DNA of 64,000 nt from Siderastrea siderea (GCA_964030785.1 OZ034968.1:66365899-66429898); one strand, 5' to 3'. Shown: positions 11,830 through 23,453, numbered from the stretch's first letter. Made by a program: numbers and translations. Notes: generated from the letters alone by a model not told the origin.

Positions 11830-12483
11830 ACCAAACTCTCAGAAAAAACATGTCGGGAGTAAATGCAGACTAATGTCGGAAATGAACTATAGTGATAAGA
11901 TAAAAAGGTTTTTAAAAAAAGATATATAAATTGACTCTCCCAGCTTAAATAAACGTGAATAACTCAGATGGTCGGGAAAGCCGATGGACCAGGGTCTGGA
12001 AGGGTATTTTCGGGATCCGGGATTTGACCAAAATACAGTGCGGGATTCGGGAAAACGCAAAATATTTTGACGGGATTCGGGAATTGACTACATCCCAGGA
12101 AGCGGGATTGAAAAGAATTTGGGCACGGGACGCGGGAATTCTTGCCCGATTGTTGGGAATTCGGGAAATTTTCACCGCCTAGATGAACACAATGACCGCG
12201 AAAGCGAATCAAACAGGCGAGTGCTAACTGGCAAGTCTCTCCTGTTGAAAAACAAAAACAAACAACTGTCAAGTGTGACTAGTTAATAGTTATCTAATTG
12301 AAACTGTCAAGTAATCCTCAAATAAAACAAAGAGGGTATTTTGTTACAAGCAGATGCCTGGAGAGTGAACGTGTCGCACGTGGTTTATTTAATACTCGAT
12401 AAATTCTAATATCGCTCTTGCTCTTCGCTCGTTTACTTTTATTATAATCGAGAGGTTCCACCAGGATCGTTTTGCCGCTTGAT

Positions 12484-12918
12484 ATGGCAAGCAGTGATGC
12501 CAGCTCTGCTTCAATGGAGAGCACAGTCAGAGTTTTGGTGTCATTCTTCCTGGCCACAGACGAAACTTCTAACGCCCGAAGTTCGGGGGCGACGCACAAA
12601 GAAAAGTTTAATGTTCCGCTCAGCGAGGATCACAAGGATCTTTTTAAATTTCAAAAGTATTTGAAAACTTTTACCGGACTAGATGACATCGCAAGAAGTA
12701 AAGGCCTCGGGGAAAACCCTGAGGTCGCGATTGCCAGAGTCAAAAAGGCATCATCAGGCAGTGGCGTCAAAACTTTCTCCTTGCGGACTCAAGATGCGTG
12801 GCAATACGAGTTCGAAACTCTTATCCAGGGAAACGGAATGCTCCAAATACTTGTAACTACATTTTATTATGTATCAGATGAATATCAAGAGCGTGTGTAT
12901 TTGCATAGGCTCATTTAA
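12484..12918 (+). CDS. 5' coding exon inside the TIR element, unrecognised
   Basis: An ATG at 12484 opens an uninterrupted frame (MASSDASSASMESTVRVLVS, then FNVPLSEDHKDLFKFQKYLK, ARSKGLGENPEVAIARVKKA) to a stop at 12916-12918. The first part, to about 12840, has the composition of real coding sequence; the last stretch looks intronic. It could be the first exon of the gene whose next exon starts after CTCTTTCAACAG at about 13113. I could not fix the donor (candidates are GTAACT near 12852 and GTATCA near 12871). No known domain is visible, and it has no counterpart that I can find in the copy at 2.4-6.4 kb, so the gene here may be chimeric. Confidence 0.45.
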   Translation: MASSDASSASMESTVRVLVSFFLATDETSNARSSGATHKEKFNVPLSEDHKDLFKFQKYLKTFTGLDDIARSKGLGENPEVAIARVKKASSGSGVKTFSLRTQDAWQYEFETLIQGNGMLQILVTTFYYVSDEYQERVYLHRLI

Positions 12919-13114
12919 ATTTGTCCTAAGTGATAGTTCAAAATGAATTCTGTTCACAAACGTTTCTTTGTTTCTTACTTCCCCGCCCCCACCCCTTGCG
13001 CTCGCAGCCACGTCACGCAATTTTTATGTCACGCACAATCAATTTTCGCTCGCGTGCTTCGCAATCATCTTTCAAATTAATTTATTGTTTAGAGTGTACA
13101 CTCTCTTTCAACAG

Positions 13115-14172
13115 AGTGGAGGTGAGGTGAAAGTTATTCCTGGGACCGGGGAGGAGAGCAACAAAAATGGCTCTGGAAGCCATTCTGCGTTTGGTCAGCC
13201 GATGGGCGTATGCATCGAGGGAGGGAGCATATTTGTTACCGATGGTCAAATCGGTACAATAAAGCTACAACAGTCACAAACCTCGAAGGAACTGTTGAGT
13301 TTCTACAGAACCTCGGAAACCTGTACCGTGCATTTTCAGTGCATCACAAGCATCAAGAACACGAGAGTTTTACACTGAAAGAGGCACACCAGATGGTAAA
13401 GTCTGTTTCATCGTACTGCAATGGAACCAATGACAATGTGAAAGAAAGTTACGCTATTGCAAGCACGACCAATGGTCCACAGAGAACCATTGCCGCGAAA
13501 ACAGCTACCTCATTAAATCTTTTGGAGAATGGTCTAGAGAGACTGGATAAAAATATTGCCGCGTTAAGTCCAGGATTCTGCATTAAGCCCGAGGTTTGCC
13601 TGACAATTCAGGTTGAAAATGTGCATGCTGTGAGCCACTTCAAGCACCCGACTTGCACTCTCTTGGAATATTCCAGAGACTTTGGCAACAACATGAAAGA
13701 GTCGCTGAAACGAGCAACAAAGTGGTCGGCCTACTACTTTACGAATCCTGTCTCGTACTATCCGATTCCCCAGACAAAGGTACCACTCAGGGATATTCCA
13801 ACGAGTAAACGTCTCCCCGTACAGACGATGTCGAAGCAGGACCAGGACACCATGCGGCAGTGGGCCAGCGAGCATGGCAAGGCCGTCAGGCAGCTCTCGG
13901 TTCGTCAGAACAACACAAAACATGCAGCAGGAACTCTTCCTCTCAATATGTATAGGAAAGAGCTACCTGTTAGCGACCGGGTCACTGAGGAACCGAGTTT
14001 AGCTGATGACCAGCTGTCAGAGTATGATCCTGACTCCAGCAACAATGAGGACAGCAGCAACAATGAAGAAGACGCAGTCGAAGGTGTCCCTGTAAACTTT
14101 TTATCAAGGACAGTGTGCACGCGTACAGGAAGACCCATCACGCTTTCATATCGGGCTCTTTCATCGTATTAA
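13115..14172 (+). pseudogene. C-terminal half of SAP/NHL family gene, nearly intact
   Basis: After the acceptor TTTCAACAG the frame reads SGGEVKVIPGTGEESNKN, an NHL-type strand, then HSAFGQPMGVCIEGGSIFV, closely paralleling FAQPTGVC in the copy at 5.0 kb. A one-base deletion near 13265 (after IKL) shifts the frame; downstream it is open to the stop at 14170-14172. The conserved block has NGPQRTIAAKT, LTIQVENVHAVSHFKH, KESLKRATKWSAYYFTNPVS, HGKAVRQ and AGTLPLNMY, followed by an Asn/Ser/Glu-rich acidic tail and TRTGRP. It matches 5140-5810 of the first copy over its length. It lies wholly within the TIR element. The SAP-like and Cys-rich parts are absent, so it is 5'-truncated. It could be expressed as a shorter protein if translation began after the shift. 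Confidence 0.75.
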
Positions 14173-14414
14173 GATATGAAGAGCTAATTCCATTTTGCCC
14201 AACACACGTAAAATTAAAGTAACAACCAAACGGGCAAATCTACATCTTAAATTCATTAGCTTATACAAAAATTAGTCCTTTTGTAAATGAATTTTTGCGG
14301 AAAGAAAAAACGGGATTCGGGAAAGCGACGACAAAAAGTGCGGGATTCGGGATTCGCTTGAAAAAGGAGCGGGAATGCGGGATCAGGACCCCCCCTTCCA
14401 GACCCTGATGGACT

Positions 14415-15636
14415 GTTTCGACAATCCAAAAGATCAAAGTAATTATGGTTTCTGGTTTGCCACGGATTGATTTCTGGTCATTTGTTGTGCTCAGCAGCAG
14501 AAAATAAATGAGGAAGTTGAATTTAAATTGCTTTCAGTTAGTTCCGGACATTTCTGGTTTTGTTGGTGGAAATTCGTCAATTTAATTGACCTTGATATAA
14601 TCTCTTTTTATTATTATGACTTCCCCCCTCTGTTTTATAGAGAACCTATTTTGCATTTAAATAGAGGGTAAAAATCACCAACATTCACTGAACAAAGGAA
14701 CGTTGGTCATTATTTTTCTTTTCTTGACAATGAAGTCTACGAAAAATTCGAAAGAAAGAAAAATTCGAAAGAAAGAAATCGAAAAATTGGAGCGCCAGTA
14801 CATGTAGCAACAACATAGTCCGTTCGCTGCTTTGCTTTCAATTTGCGCTGTAAAAAAACACTACTCTTGCTGCTCATAAATATTTGCAGCAACCAAATAA
14901 TAAGGCGCCACCCCAAATAGCTTCAAGTTTAAATTTTTTTGTGGCGGTGTTCATTTCTTCCGACTTTCGTAGTAATGTCGCGAATGCCAACTGGGCTCTT
15001 TTTTTCGACCATTTACTGGACAAAACGTTTATTAGAGTTGACAGATCTCACAGTTTTATTGGCCTGGTCATATTATTAGTGCCGTGCGTTATTGAATCTT
15101 TACTGTAGGAGCTCATCAGTCTTCTCAGCTGCATATTCCCATTAGGCCAAATAAATCCCTCGCGCCGCACGGAATATCACGTAGTATAACGGACAAAACC
15201 ACAAACAACGTTAAAATCCGCGGTTTTCCTATTACTAACTTCTCTTCCACCTTCCATCGTTTGGCAAACGATAAAATAAAGCCGAATTTTTTAAGCAAAT
15301 ATTCGAAATAATTATTTCACATATTTACGTTTCTTTTAAAGGATACGGACAGTCTTAATTCATTCTAGATCGCCAAGTCAGATATTGCAAGTCACATTTC
15401 TAGACAATTCATTGTTTCCTAAGACGTTTTCAATTTAGCACAATTTCTTAGTTTTCCTGAACAAACCCACTCACTTGAAAGCAAACAAAGGAGAATAGTA
15501 TTCATTAGTTGCTACAAACCCATATGTAAATACTTGCGAACCTTTCTGTCATACACGACAATTTGGCCACGAACCAGGATGTCCTTGGCATGACATTCAA
15601 AGGAGATTAACATTCTAAACGGTTTTTGTTTTATTA
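14415..15636. other. Duplicated spacer upstream of GPCR A
   Basis: Non-coding sequence matching 30300-31500 of copy B throughout, with small indels (an extra (GAAA)n-like stretch at 14735-14780). I see no exon. The conserved blocks immediately upstream of the GPCR (15340-15620) may be 5' flanking sequence. Confidence 0.6.
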
Positions 15637-15642
15637 CTTTAA

Positions 15643-16189
15643 GAGGGGGACATTGGGTTTCTCGGTTTTGCGGTTTTGGTCACTTTTGAAATCGGGTTTT
15701 CGGTTTTTGCACTCAAAATCCCCGATTTTTCGGTTTTGGTAGCCACTGCGGTTTTCGGTTTTTCCCTTTTTGACATTCGGGTTTCGGTTTTTATGAACTG
15801 AAAAAAGCGGTTATTCGGTTCTTGCCAGCAAATTGGCGCATTGTACGAACCTTTTTGAGTTCATTACGAGTTACAAAAGGTTCACCTTCATATCAGACGG
15901 AGACGATGGAAGAAGCAATTCCTTTGGTTGAACATTGCAAAAATTTTCTTCGGGATAATGCGCATCAAATTCGCGCTACAAGCAGTATAACAGGGGCATT
16001 GAATCGTCCCTAAGGCCAATATTTTGGCTGTTGTATCAAGAGCTGAGGGATTGAAAATCCCGAATTTGCAGTGTTGATCATTATTCTCGGCGTTTTTTTC
16101 GGTTTTGAGCGATTTTTCTTCCGGTTTTTCGGTTTTGGTGAAAATTTTGGCCGGTTTTTCGGTTTCTGATAGGCCCCAATGCCCCCCTC
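15643..16189. mobile_element. MITE with CTTTAA target duplication, 547 bp
   Basis: The ends are GAGGGGGACATTGGG at the left and, at the right, the reverse complement of GAGGGGGGCATTGGG. CTTTAA flanks both sides (15637-15642 and 16190-16195). Copy B has a single CTTCAA at 31503-31508, the empty site. Both ends are packed with CGGTTTTTCGGTTTT motifs in the same strand orientation. There is no meaningful coding frame. The superfamily is unknown; a TTAA core lies in the duplication, but a 6-bp duplication is what the two sites show. Confidence 0.85.
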
Positions 16190-16195
16190 CTTTAA

Positions 16196-16523
16196 CTGTA
16201 CGTCACTGGTGCAATTTTAGTTCCCTTTGTATGCGCCTTTTACGTGGGAGCTTAACTTTGTTTTCACGAATTTTCCTGATACTAGTCAAATTGGCTTCAG
16301 CGTCCTTTATATTAAGAACGTTTGACGCTTAAAAAGACAGGGAGCTACAATTGAATTTGTCATCGGTTGTTGAACGAGGATTCCTTTTGTCCATCAGATT
16401 TTAGTTTGACGAAAGCTTCTAGTCTGAAGAGCCCTAGAAAAACGTGTTTTTCCTCGAGAATTCTATATCGTCAAGAGAGAGCGGAAGTGAATTCGTTAGA
16501 GAGATTAACTCTTTTGAGGAACA
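16196..16523 (+). promoter_or_regulatory. 5' flank of GPCR A
   Basis: The sequence is conserved with 31509-31844 in front of GPCR B. It includes CTTTATATTAAGAACG (TATA-like, about 16297) and the block from CAATTGAATTTGTCATCGG to AACAATGG. Conservation between the copies is the only support for a regulatory role; no specific site is proven. Confidence 0.35.
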
Positions 16524-17477
16524 ATGGAAGCCAACTTTACCCAAGCGTATTTCCCAATCACTTTGACCAACCGATCGACGGCTTTGGTGGTCGCAGATGT
16601 TGGAATTCTCTTTTTCATCAACATCGCAGCTCTTTTTGGTAACATTCTTCTTTGCATCGCTTTCTTCAAGAACAACCATCTACGATCTGTCACAAACATA
16701 CTTGTTTTATCACTTGCCATTAGCGACATTGTCATGTCCCTTATCGCCATGCCGCTGTCAGAGGCATCCCTCATTGCCGGGAAATGGACCTTTGGAGCTC
16801 ATCTTTGCCACGTTCAAGGATTTCTAGTGCATTTCTTAGCATTTTTCTCGCTTCAAATGATGGCCCTTACAGCAGTAAACCGTTACTTTCGTGTTATAAA
16901 ACCAGATTGTTACAAAAAGATCTTCACCCCGGGCTACACGACATTGATGATTATCTTCGCAAGTTTGCTGTCCTTCGGGATTTTGGCCAGCATAACGTTT
17001 GGTCAGCACGGCAATCTGTTTGTTTTCCACCCTGGCAAGGCCATCTGCGTAAACTTGTACCGAAGCCTTCTCAGCAGCCAAGTGTACACAATCTTCTCGT
17101 GTGTTGCCTTCGTCTTCCTGCCCGCTTTGGTGATTATATGGTGTTATACCAAGGTCTTCAGAGCAATCAGGAGGCACTTTCGACGACTGGCCGCCAGAAA
17201 GACATCCAGCGCCTCCCTCAACAGTCTCAATCCAGCCGAGATTGTTGTCACTCGAACTGTTTTCGCAATCGTCTTAGCTTTTTTCATTTGCTGGATCCCG
17301 TGTATTGTAGTTGACTTTGTGGATATTATGCGAGACGAGTGGTTTGACCGCCGTGTGTACCTGGCTTACACTTACTTCGCGTACACCTCTAGCGCAATAA
17401 ACCCCTTCATTTATGGAGTAATGAACAGGTCTTTCCGTTTAGAATTCTTGAAACTATTGAGGTGCCGCTGGAACTGA
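16524..17477 (+). CDS. Class A (rhodopsin-like) GPCR, copy A
   Basis: Intronless, 317 residues, seven-helix receptor at the plasma membrane. Visible hallmarks: N-glycosylation sites NFT (4-6) and NRS (16-18); GN in TM1 (N40); LAISD in TM2 (D68); the Cys pair C95 and C175 for the TM3-ECL2 disulfide; NRY (119-121) in place of DRY; CWIP (256-259) in TM6; and NPFIY (293-297) in TM7, followed by GVMNRSFR and a short basic tail. Position 287, where opsins carry the retinal lysine, is Tyr, so this is not an opsin. NRY and the IYG motif recall melatonin-receptor-like members of the alpha group, but the ligand is unknown. The start context AACAATGG is good. AATAAA at 17617-17622 can serve the 3' end. 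A near-identical paralogue is at 31845 and a fragment at 24031. Confidence 0.93.
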   Translation: MEANFTQAYFPITLTNRSTALVVADVGILFFINIAALFGNILLCIAFFKNNHLRSVTNILVLSLAISDIVMSLIAMPLSEASLIAGKWTFGAHLCHVQGFLVHFLAFFSLQMMALTAVNRYFRVIKPDCYKKIFTPGYTTLMIIFASLLSFGILASITFGQHGNLFVFHPGKAICVNLYRSLLSSQVYTIFSCVAFVFLPALVIIWCYTKVFRAIRRHFRRLAARKTSSASLNSLNPAEIVVTRTVFAIVLAFFICWIPCIVVDFVDIMRDEWFDRRVYLAYTYFAYTSSAINPFIYGVMNRSFRLEFLKLLRCRWN

Positions 17478-18054
17478 CGTTACTGGGATTTTTAAATCCC
17501 TTAAAAGGGAAAGCGTTATGCACGTATTGCCAAAACGTAGAATGAACGGGGCGCCGGAAGCTTAAAATTGGTTCCCCAAAAAAAGACTTGTAAAGTCAAG
17601 GAATGAATGGCCTGAAAATAAAATGTTCAAGTAAAAACAGTCGAGATACAACAACAAAAATTCACCAATGCTCAGTTCAACAATGGAAAAATAAAGTAGA
17701 ACATGAATATAGGCATATCTCTTGACAGCTTATTTGTAAACAATTTGGAACTGATACGTTCATTATATAAAGAATAATGTTTAGTTGTGTCCTTTTATAG
17801 TCAAAAAACAGTCCAGAATATTGTTATACCCATTCACCAACTAAAAGTAGTATAGTAGTCTTATTTCATAAGTTTTATGACCAAAGCAACGTTAAGAGTG
17901 CAACCCGCAGCTGGAAACATAAATTCAGGGCCATCGTTCACAAAGAAAACTCGTAAGGGTGAAGGGTACAAGAGCTCTGTGAGCCGTAAATCGCAGGTTT
18001 TCGATTTATTTTATTCATTTGTTTATTTCATTTACAGTAAGTTATTATTCCTTG
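17478..18054. other. 3' flank of GPCR A
   Basis: Matches 32868-33376 in copy B almost base for base, including the poly(A) signal AATAAA (17617-17622) and the stretch from GACCAAAGCAACGTTAAGAG. There is no independent gene; small frames here are in 3' UTR or flank. Confidence 0.6.
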
Positions 18055-20085
18055 CATCGCCCAGAATGCCGCGACACATCCGGGACTTTTACGCCCTTTC
18101 ACGCGCGAACATTTGAAAGCTCGTTAGCGAAAGTACACAAAATAACAAAGAAAGTTGGGCAAAACCGGTCAGCACCACTTGGAAGTTTTAATTTTACGGG
18201 AAAACGGTTAAGTTTACTGGTTAGCGTTCATATGGCTTTTGTAGAAGGGATGTTAATAAAGCAAATGCGACTGTTTTTAGGTGTGTAGCTGTTTGGGAAG
18301 CATTATCGTTTTCGACCTCAAATGTAGCTATTTTTACGCTCCGTCTGTATGGGACCGACACTTTTAGATTGAAAATCTCGAGAAATAAGATGTAAGCAAG
18401 TTAGCGTTCATATGGCTATTTATGCTTGACATTTAAAGACTCACTTGCCGAGTTTTCGCGCAAATCTGACAGTTGGAGGTATTATCGATTTCAACTTTTG
18501 GAAACCAACTCCCTCAAAACTGAACTTACATGCAAATACGTCCCACAGAGCCCCCCACAGGAGTTGATTTGACCGCTTTTAAACTTCCCGCGAGTGTTCT
18601 AATGAATTCATAACTCCACCTCCATAAACAATAGAGCGCAAGCCATTGTAATTAAGCATTGTATTGCGGCGTGAGTCAGTAAAGTGTGAGAAACTGATAA
18701 TAACACCAGAATTCCGCAAAAAAAATCCCAAAAAAAAGACACACATAAGTGTTTTCGCGATCGCTGTATGTTACGCACGATAACTGTATGTCTCCACGAT
18801 AACTGCGATCATAAACAGCTTAACGAACACCTCGCACATATTGACCACGCATGGAAGCATATTCCCCTTTCTAGTATGATCCAGATGATTATTGGCGTAA
18901 ATAAAAACCTTTCAAATGCTTTGTTCACGCAAAAGCATTATTTTAATAGACACCTGTTGACACAGGTTACTACAAGGCATTACCGCTTTGCTTGAGTTAC
19001 TTTCGACAAAAGCAAACGCATAGAGTTTATCTACTGCTTCGACCTACGTTTGACATGTTGTCTCTAAGAAGTTGTTTAGCAACTGAATGAGTTGAAATCA
19101 AAGCCAACCTTTTATATCGTTTGATCAATCTAAACGGGTCCAAAATTGAATAATTATTTTCGCGAACAATAGAATGTTAATTCCCACAAGGGTAATTCAT
19201 GGCGTGGGCCGGTTTGAGGCGGGCGCTTGTTTATTTATGATCACACGATGAAGAAAGTAAGGCTTGTTTATTTCACTTTTCTCTTTGTCTTCCTGCAGTG
19301 CTAAGATTATTTTGGTAAACTGAAGTCCTCAGGACTTCAGTTAAGCGGTGCTAAGGGAGCGAGCGTAATTTCCAATAACCGCGATCAGCTTGTAAAGTCA
19401 TAAAATGACGCGCGTCAAAATTTGTCGCGCACCGGTCTAGTCGCGCGTGGTTTGATTCTTCGCGCTGAAGTGATTCATGAAGCGCGATGAAGCTCGCTAG
19501 ACACAAACAGGCCTGTAGACAAACAGGGCAAATGATTTTTTGCAAAGCGTGAGTCAAATTTTTGGCCCTTTTAAGTCGCGCGTGGCTAACCTTTCGCGCT
19601 TCAAGCTCGCTAGTCAACACACATACCGACAGCCCGCGGTTTTTTTGCGAATGCAATTCCTGCAAAGCGCGAGAAATAATCTTTGGCGCTTCTCTCGTGG
19701 CGGGCAGGTAATGCTTCGCGCTGGTCTCAACCGCTTTAAAACCGCTTGGTTTGCATAAACTATTTCAGATAACGTTTAGACGGTCCATGATAAAATTTGC
19801 TCGCGAACTCTTTGACGAATCTCTCTATTCAAAAGGTGTGAATAGGGAGCGCGGCCTAATTAGGGCCCAATTGTTCACTTTCTCGCACCTTGAAATTTGC
19901 TTCACACTTCCAACCGTTTGATTGACAGCAGTGGAATCGCGAAGAGACTCGAGGTATTCCCAAAGGCAAGGTCTTCTGACCAATCACAGCCGACTTGTTC
20001 TGAACATGCAAATTATTATGCCGCGCGTCCTAAAATCAGGCGCTGTAAGTACATGTCGCAAAAGACAATAGCATTCTGGGCGATG
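18055..20085. mobile_element. TIR element with perfect 15-bp ends, 2.03 kb
   Basis: The left end CATCGCCCAGAATGC and the right end GCATTCTGGGCGATG are perfect inverted repeats. Copy B reads straight through (TATTCTTTGGTTCTG, about 33368-33382), so the insertion is proven. The flanks show at most one base (G) of duplication. The interior has no transposase-sized frame. It contains TTAGCGTTCATATGGCT twice (18220 and 18402) and, at 19430-19730, a diverged tandem repeat rich in TCGCGCGTGG and TTCGCGCT. It is non-autonomous and the superfamily is unknown. Confidence 0.85.
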
Positions 20086-22913
20086 GGTTCTGAAAGCCGA
20101 AAAAGGCTATTTTTTTCCTCGTGAATTGTGAGGCATGATTTTAAATCTTCCGTGAAGCAAGAATTGAACTTGAAATTTGTGTGAAATGTGATCAGGGGTC
20201 AGCCAAACTTGCGGTTGAGATTCTGATCTGGACTAAACGTGAAAAGAATGACCCCCTCCCCCTTTCTCTTTATAACCAGACCTAGTGGACATAGAGAGAT
20301 GCTGTTTTCAGTTTGTTCGTATTAACTTAATGTTTGATGTTAAACGTACAATAATAGCAGCTCTTAACCTTTTTTACCCAAATTTTCATTTTGCGAGGAT
20401 GAAACAGAAAACTAAAGTATTTAACTGGTTCATTTTCCCTAAGTGCTATGATTTTTCTGTTAAGTGGGAACCGGTTCATGAGTTACAATTTACGAGCCGA
20501 TCGCTTTTCACATTTTTCAGTATTTACTCACGTACTAGCTGAAAGAGGTCCAATTAGCGAAAACATGCGGCCAGCGTTGTTAGTATAATGCGCCTATTTA
20601 ATAACCGGTAAAAGCAAACATCATTTGTCGTTCACTTTTCCTAGGTTTATCAATTAATCTAAAATAAACCTTAGTAGTCTAAGGCAACATTTTCTGTTAT
20701 TTAGTACTTATATACTTCCGTTAAACCGTTTTCTTTTCTGTTCTTCTTCAAAGGAAAAAAAAATTTTGTGTATCAGTTAAACAATACTGTAAATAAGACG
20801 TGTTACTTATGAAAATTATCAAACGCTTTGAAAAGCAACGACTTTGTTACTTAGTGAAATTCCCAGGCTTTTTTAGGGAATTAAGTTGACACCATGGATG
20901 TACAGAGAGGTCTTCCGTTCTGACCACACTAAAAGGAACAAAACTGCAGAGGTTAAGCAATATCATTAAAAAACATACTAATTATAAGAGTATTGTTCTG
21001 CCTTTTGATTACCGCTCAAGTATGTAAATATATAGATATGGATCAGTGCGAGTACAAAACCTGTTACTGTGCAACCGTGATAAAAAAAAAAAAGAAACAG
21101 AAATCCTGGTGCATCAGATAAACAGTCTTTGAGTTTTGAAACAGAACGTGCACAAAATAGCATGCTTTCTCCAGTCATAAAAATATATATGCTTTATATA
21201 TCTTATAGATTAAATTGACATCCGCCCGAGGGTGATAAACGACTACGCACTGATAATGTCTCTAAAAGTACAGCTGCGTTTTTACGAACTGTACACATCG
21301 AGCACGTACACAGTACAGGTTTAACGCTAATCAGTTGCACCGCCAAAAAACCTTCACTTCAAATCCTGAAAAAATAAATGAACATGGTGAGAAGCCGGTC
21401 GGAAATGAACGGCAGTACACCCCAGACAACTACAGTTGAACAGCTTGCATTTGAATCAGTAAAAGTCGAGGACTTCAACTATGTAGACTTAGAAGTTACA
21501 AAATGACAAAATATAAACCGAGTTTAAAAGGAAAATGTGAAGAATACATAAGATATATGGCAGCCACGGACGCTAAGTAGCCTGCAAGCAGGCTTTCTTA
21601 GCAAGCGACTCTCTCAGTGCACGACTCGGTGGCTTTACGGCGAGCCTCATTCCTTCTTCAGCACAAAAATGGCTGCTCCGCCGCCGAGTTGCGCGCGCAA
21701 AAACCCGACTAAGTGAGCCTGCTCACAGGCTAAACACGGAAAAGCGCTTAAGAAAAGCGCGCTCTCATTTTTGTGTAAGCAGATTCTTCAACATGCATGT
21801 ATAGCTTTTGCATATCGCTGCTTATTCTGACAATGGACAAAACGTGATTCCATTTTACCACTAAGAAGACCAGTATAAAAGAATCAGCCAAAGATTGAGG
21901 ATCTAAGTTGTTTATCAGGAGGTATAACATGGTCATAATGTCAGCAAAACTGGGTCGAAATGTCTTCTTTTGTTTTCCCAGACCTAGGCAGGACGTACCT
22001 TTCAAAGGGATATTTGTGGCTTGCACTGTTCGGATTCTTAAGCCGAACATCCAAGTCGTAATAAACCCTAAAGATCAGAATTTAATCCCCCAATTTACGA
22101 GCTGCTTGTGACTTCCTTAAAATGTTAGAAGTCCTTCTTGCGCGCTCGAAGGGACATTTTTGCCTTCCAAGAACAAGAGCAACTTATTGTTTCTCTCGGT
22201 TAGGAAAGTTGAAAGTGACATTTTACCAACTAGTCTAAATTAATTACAATTAAAACCGAATTTATTAGAAGTTTTTAATCTCCGCACAGATAAGCCACCG
22301 AAAGGATCCTTTGGGTGCTCCTGGATGAGTCTCACTTTTGCGTCGGCGAAAGAAATCACAAGTGTTGGTCTTCGAGTGAAAACTGCTAAGCAGTACTTCC
22401 CTGGAGTGCTTTTTCCTTTTTTTTTTGTTTCAATTTTGACTTCGACACTGTAGGAACGAATAGCTTAGGGCGTAGGACCCATGGCTAAATAAAGTGGAAT
22501 TCAAGGGCACCATCAGTTCACCTCAGGGATCCAAGAATTCAAAAGAAACTGAAAGACAAAGCAACCATTAGTTTCATCCTGTTTTCCAGCAGGGAAGTAG
22601 TAGGCTCAAGGTTTCTTTTTAACAGCCTCTACCCCCCCCCCCCTCCTTCCCTCTACAAGTGTTAAAGGAAAAGTAGTCATGAACTGTTTTTCTGTTTTTG
22701 TTTTGTTTTGTTTTTGTTTTGTTTTTTAACACAAGGCACAATTTTCATCGTCCTTAATATAACATTTTATTGTTTGTTGACTGACCTATCCCTCTTAGTA
22801 TAGCTTGAGTAAAACAACACCAATAACATATCGATAACATTCTTGTCTGAATTAAGTGTGATTAACTGTGAATTTCTGCAACCATTCCCTGTGTTTTGAA
22901 GGATTCTCTTGCA
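20086..22913. other. Duplicated spacer between GPCR A and the Cys-rich gene remnant
   Basis: Alignable with 33377-36170 in copy B. No gene is recognised; short frames at 20285 and 21908 are shared with copy B but lack any domain and decay in one copy or the other. 22685-22730 is a (TTTTG)n stretch, also present at 35915-35960. The part from about 22560 is homologous to the 3' flank of the Cys-rich genes. Confidence 0.55.
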
Positions 22914-23453
22914 TCCAACAACAACAACAACAATCTTTATTTGCATGACTACATAGAAATTTGGTAGTATTGCAAAAGCTACTTAAATTTAATTACATAT
23001 TATTTCATTAACTAAGATAATTAGTAAAGTAGAAAATAACATAACATAACAAAGAAAAAAAATATTATATATAATATATGAAACAATTACTAACAATAAT
23101 TGTTCATTTAACTGTTCGAAGTGGTGATCATTGTAACGAGATTGTCTCTCAATTCAAAGCATGCCGAGATAAATGAGATTAGCTTAATGTTTACAAAGTA
23201 GTCAGTGGAATTCATAAGATGTGATAATAGAGTTTCGCGTGGTAGTAGTCGTAGTAATGGAAGTTTGGATTCTATTTTAGAAAAGAATATGCCGCGTACC
23301 TGAGGATAAGCTGGGCAATCTAACAAAACATGAGTTTCATCTTCAATTTTGTTGCAATTGCAGAAGTTGCATATTCTTTCATTACGAGGTATATTGTCGT
23401 ATCTACCTGTTTCGATCCTAAGTTTGTGACAGCTTATTCTCAGTTTTACTAAT
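22914..23453 (-). mobile_element. 5'-truncated non-LTR retrotransposon (LINE), 3' end only
   Basis: On the minus strand the element ends CATGCAAATAAAGATTG followed by (TTG)n, a typical LINE 3' tail. Upstream of it the minus frame (from about 23453 down to 23108) reads LRISCHKLRIETGRYDNIPR, then ICNFCNCNKIEDETHVLLDC, then a hydrophobic C-terminus ending ITTSNS. This is the C-terminal CCHC knuckle region that follows reverse transcriptase in many animal LINEs. The RT domain itself is absent. Copy B lacks the insertion (near 36180). The left junction follows GGATTCTCTTGCA. Confidence 0.85.

Larger units (their letters stand above)
11989..14408. mobile_element. TIR element carrying a SAP/NHL family gene, 2.42 kb
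   Basis: The left end CAGGGTCTGGAAGGG is matched by the reverse complement at the right end, CCTTCCAGACCCTG. The flanks repeat ATGGAC (11983-11988 and 14409-14414). Paralogous copy B has an uninterrupted GACGATGGAACTGTTTCG near 30290, the empty site, which proves insertion. Subterminal GGGATTCGGG motifs occur at least five times at the left (12016-12165) and three times at the right (14309-14380), all in the same strand sense. Inside lie a coding exon (12484-) and the C-terminal half of the family gene (13115-14172). The 5-6 bp duplication excludes Harbinger and Tc/mariner and does not match the 8 bp of hAT or P; the superfamily is undetermined. Confidence 0.85.

Noticed and set aside
16784..17314. 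176-residue alternative-frame ORF inside the GPCR (also at 32105)
   Set aside because: Overlaps the GPCR coding frame; conserved only because the duplicates are nearly identical.
16524..17477. Opsin identity for the GPCR
   Set aside because: The residue at the retinal-attachment position is Tyr (287), not Lys.
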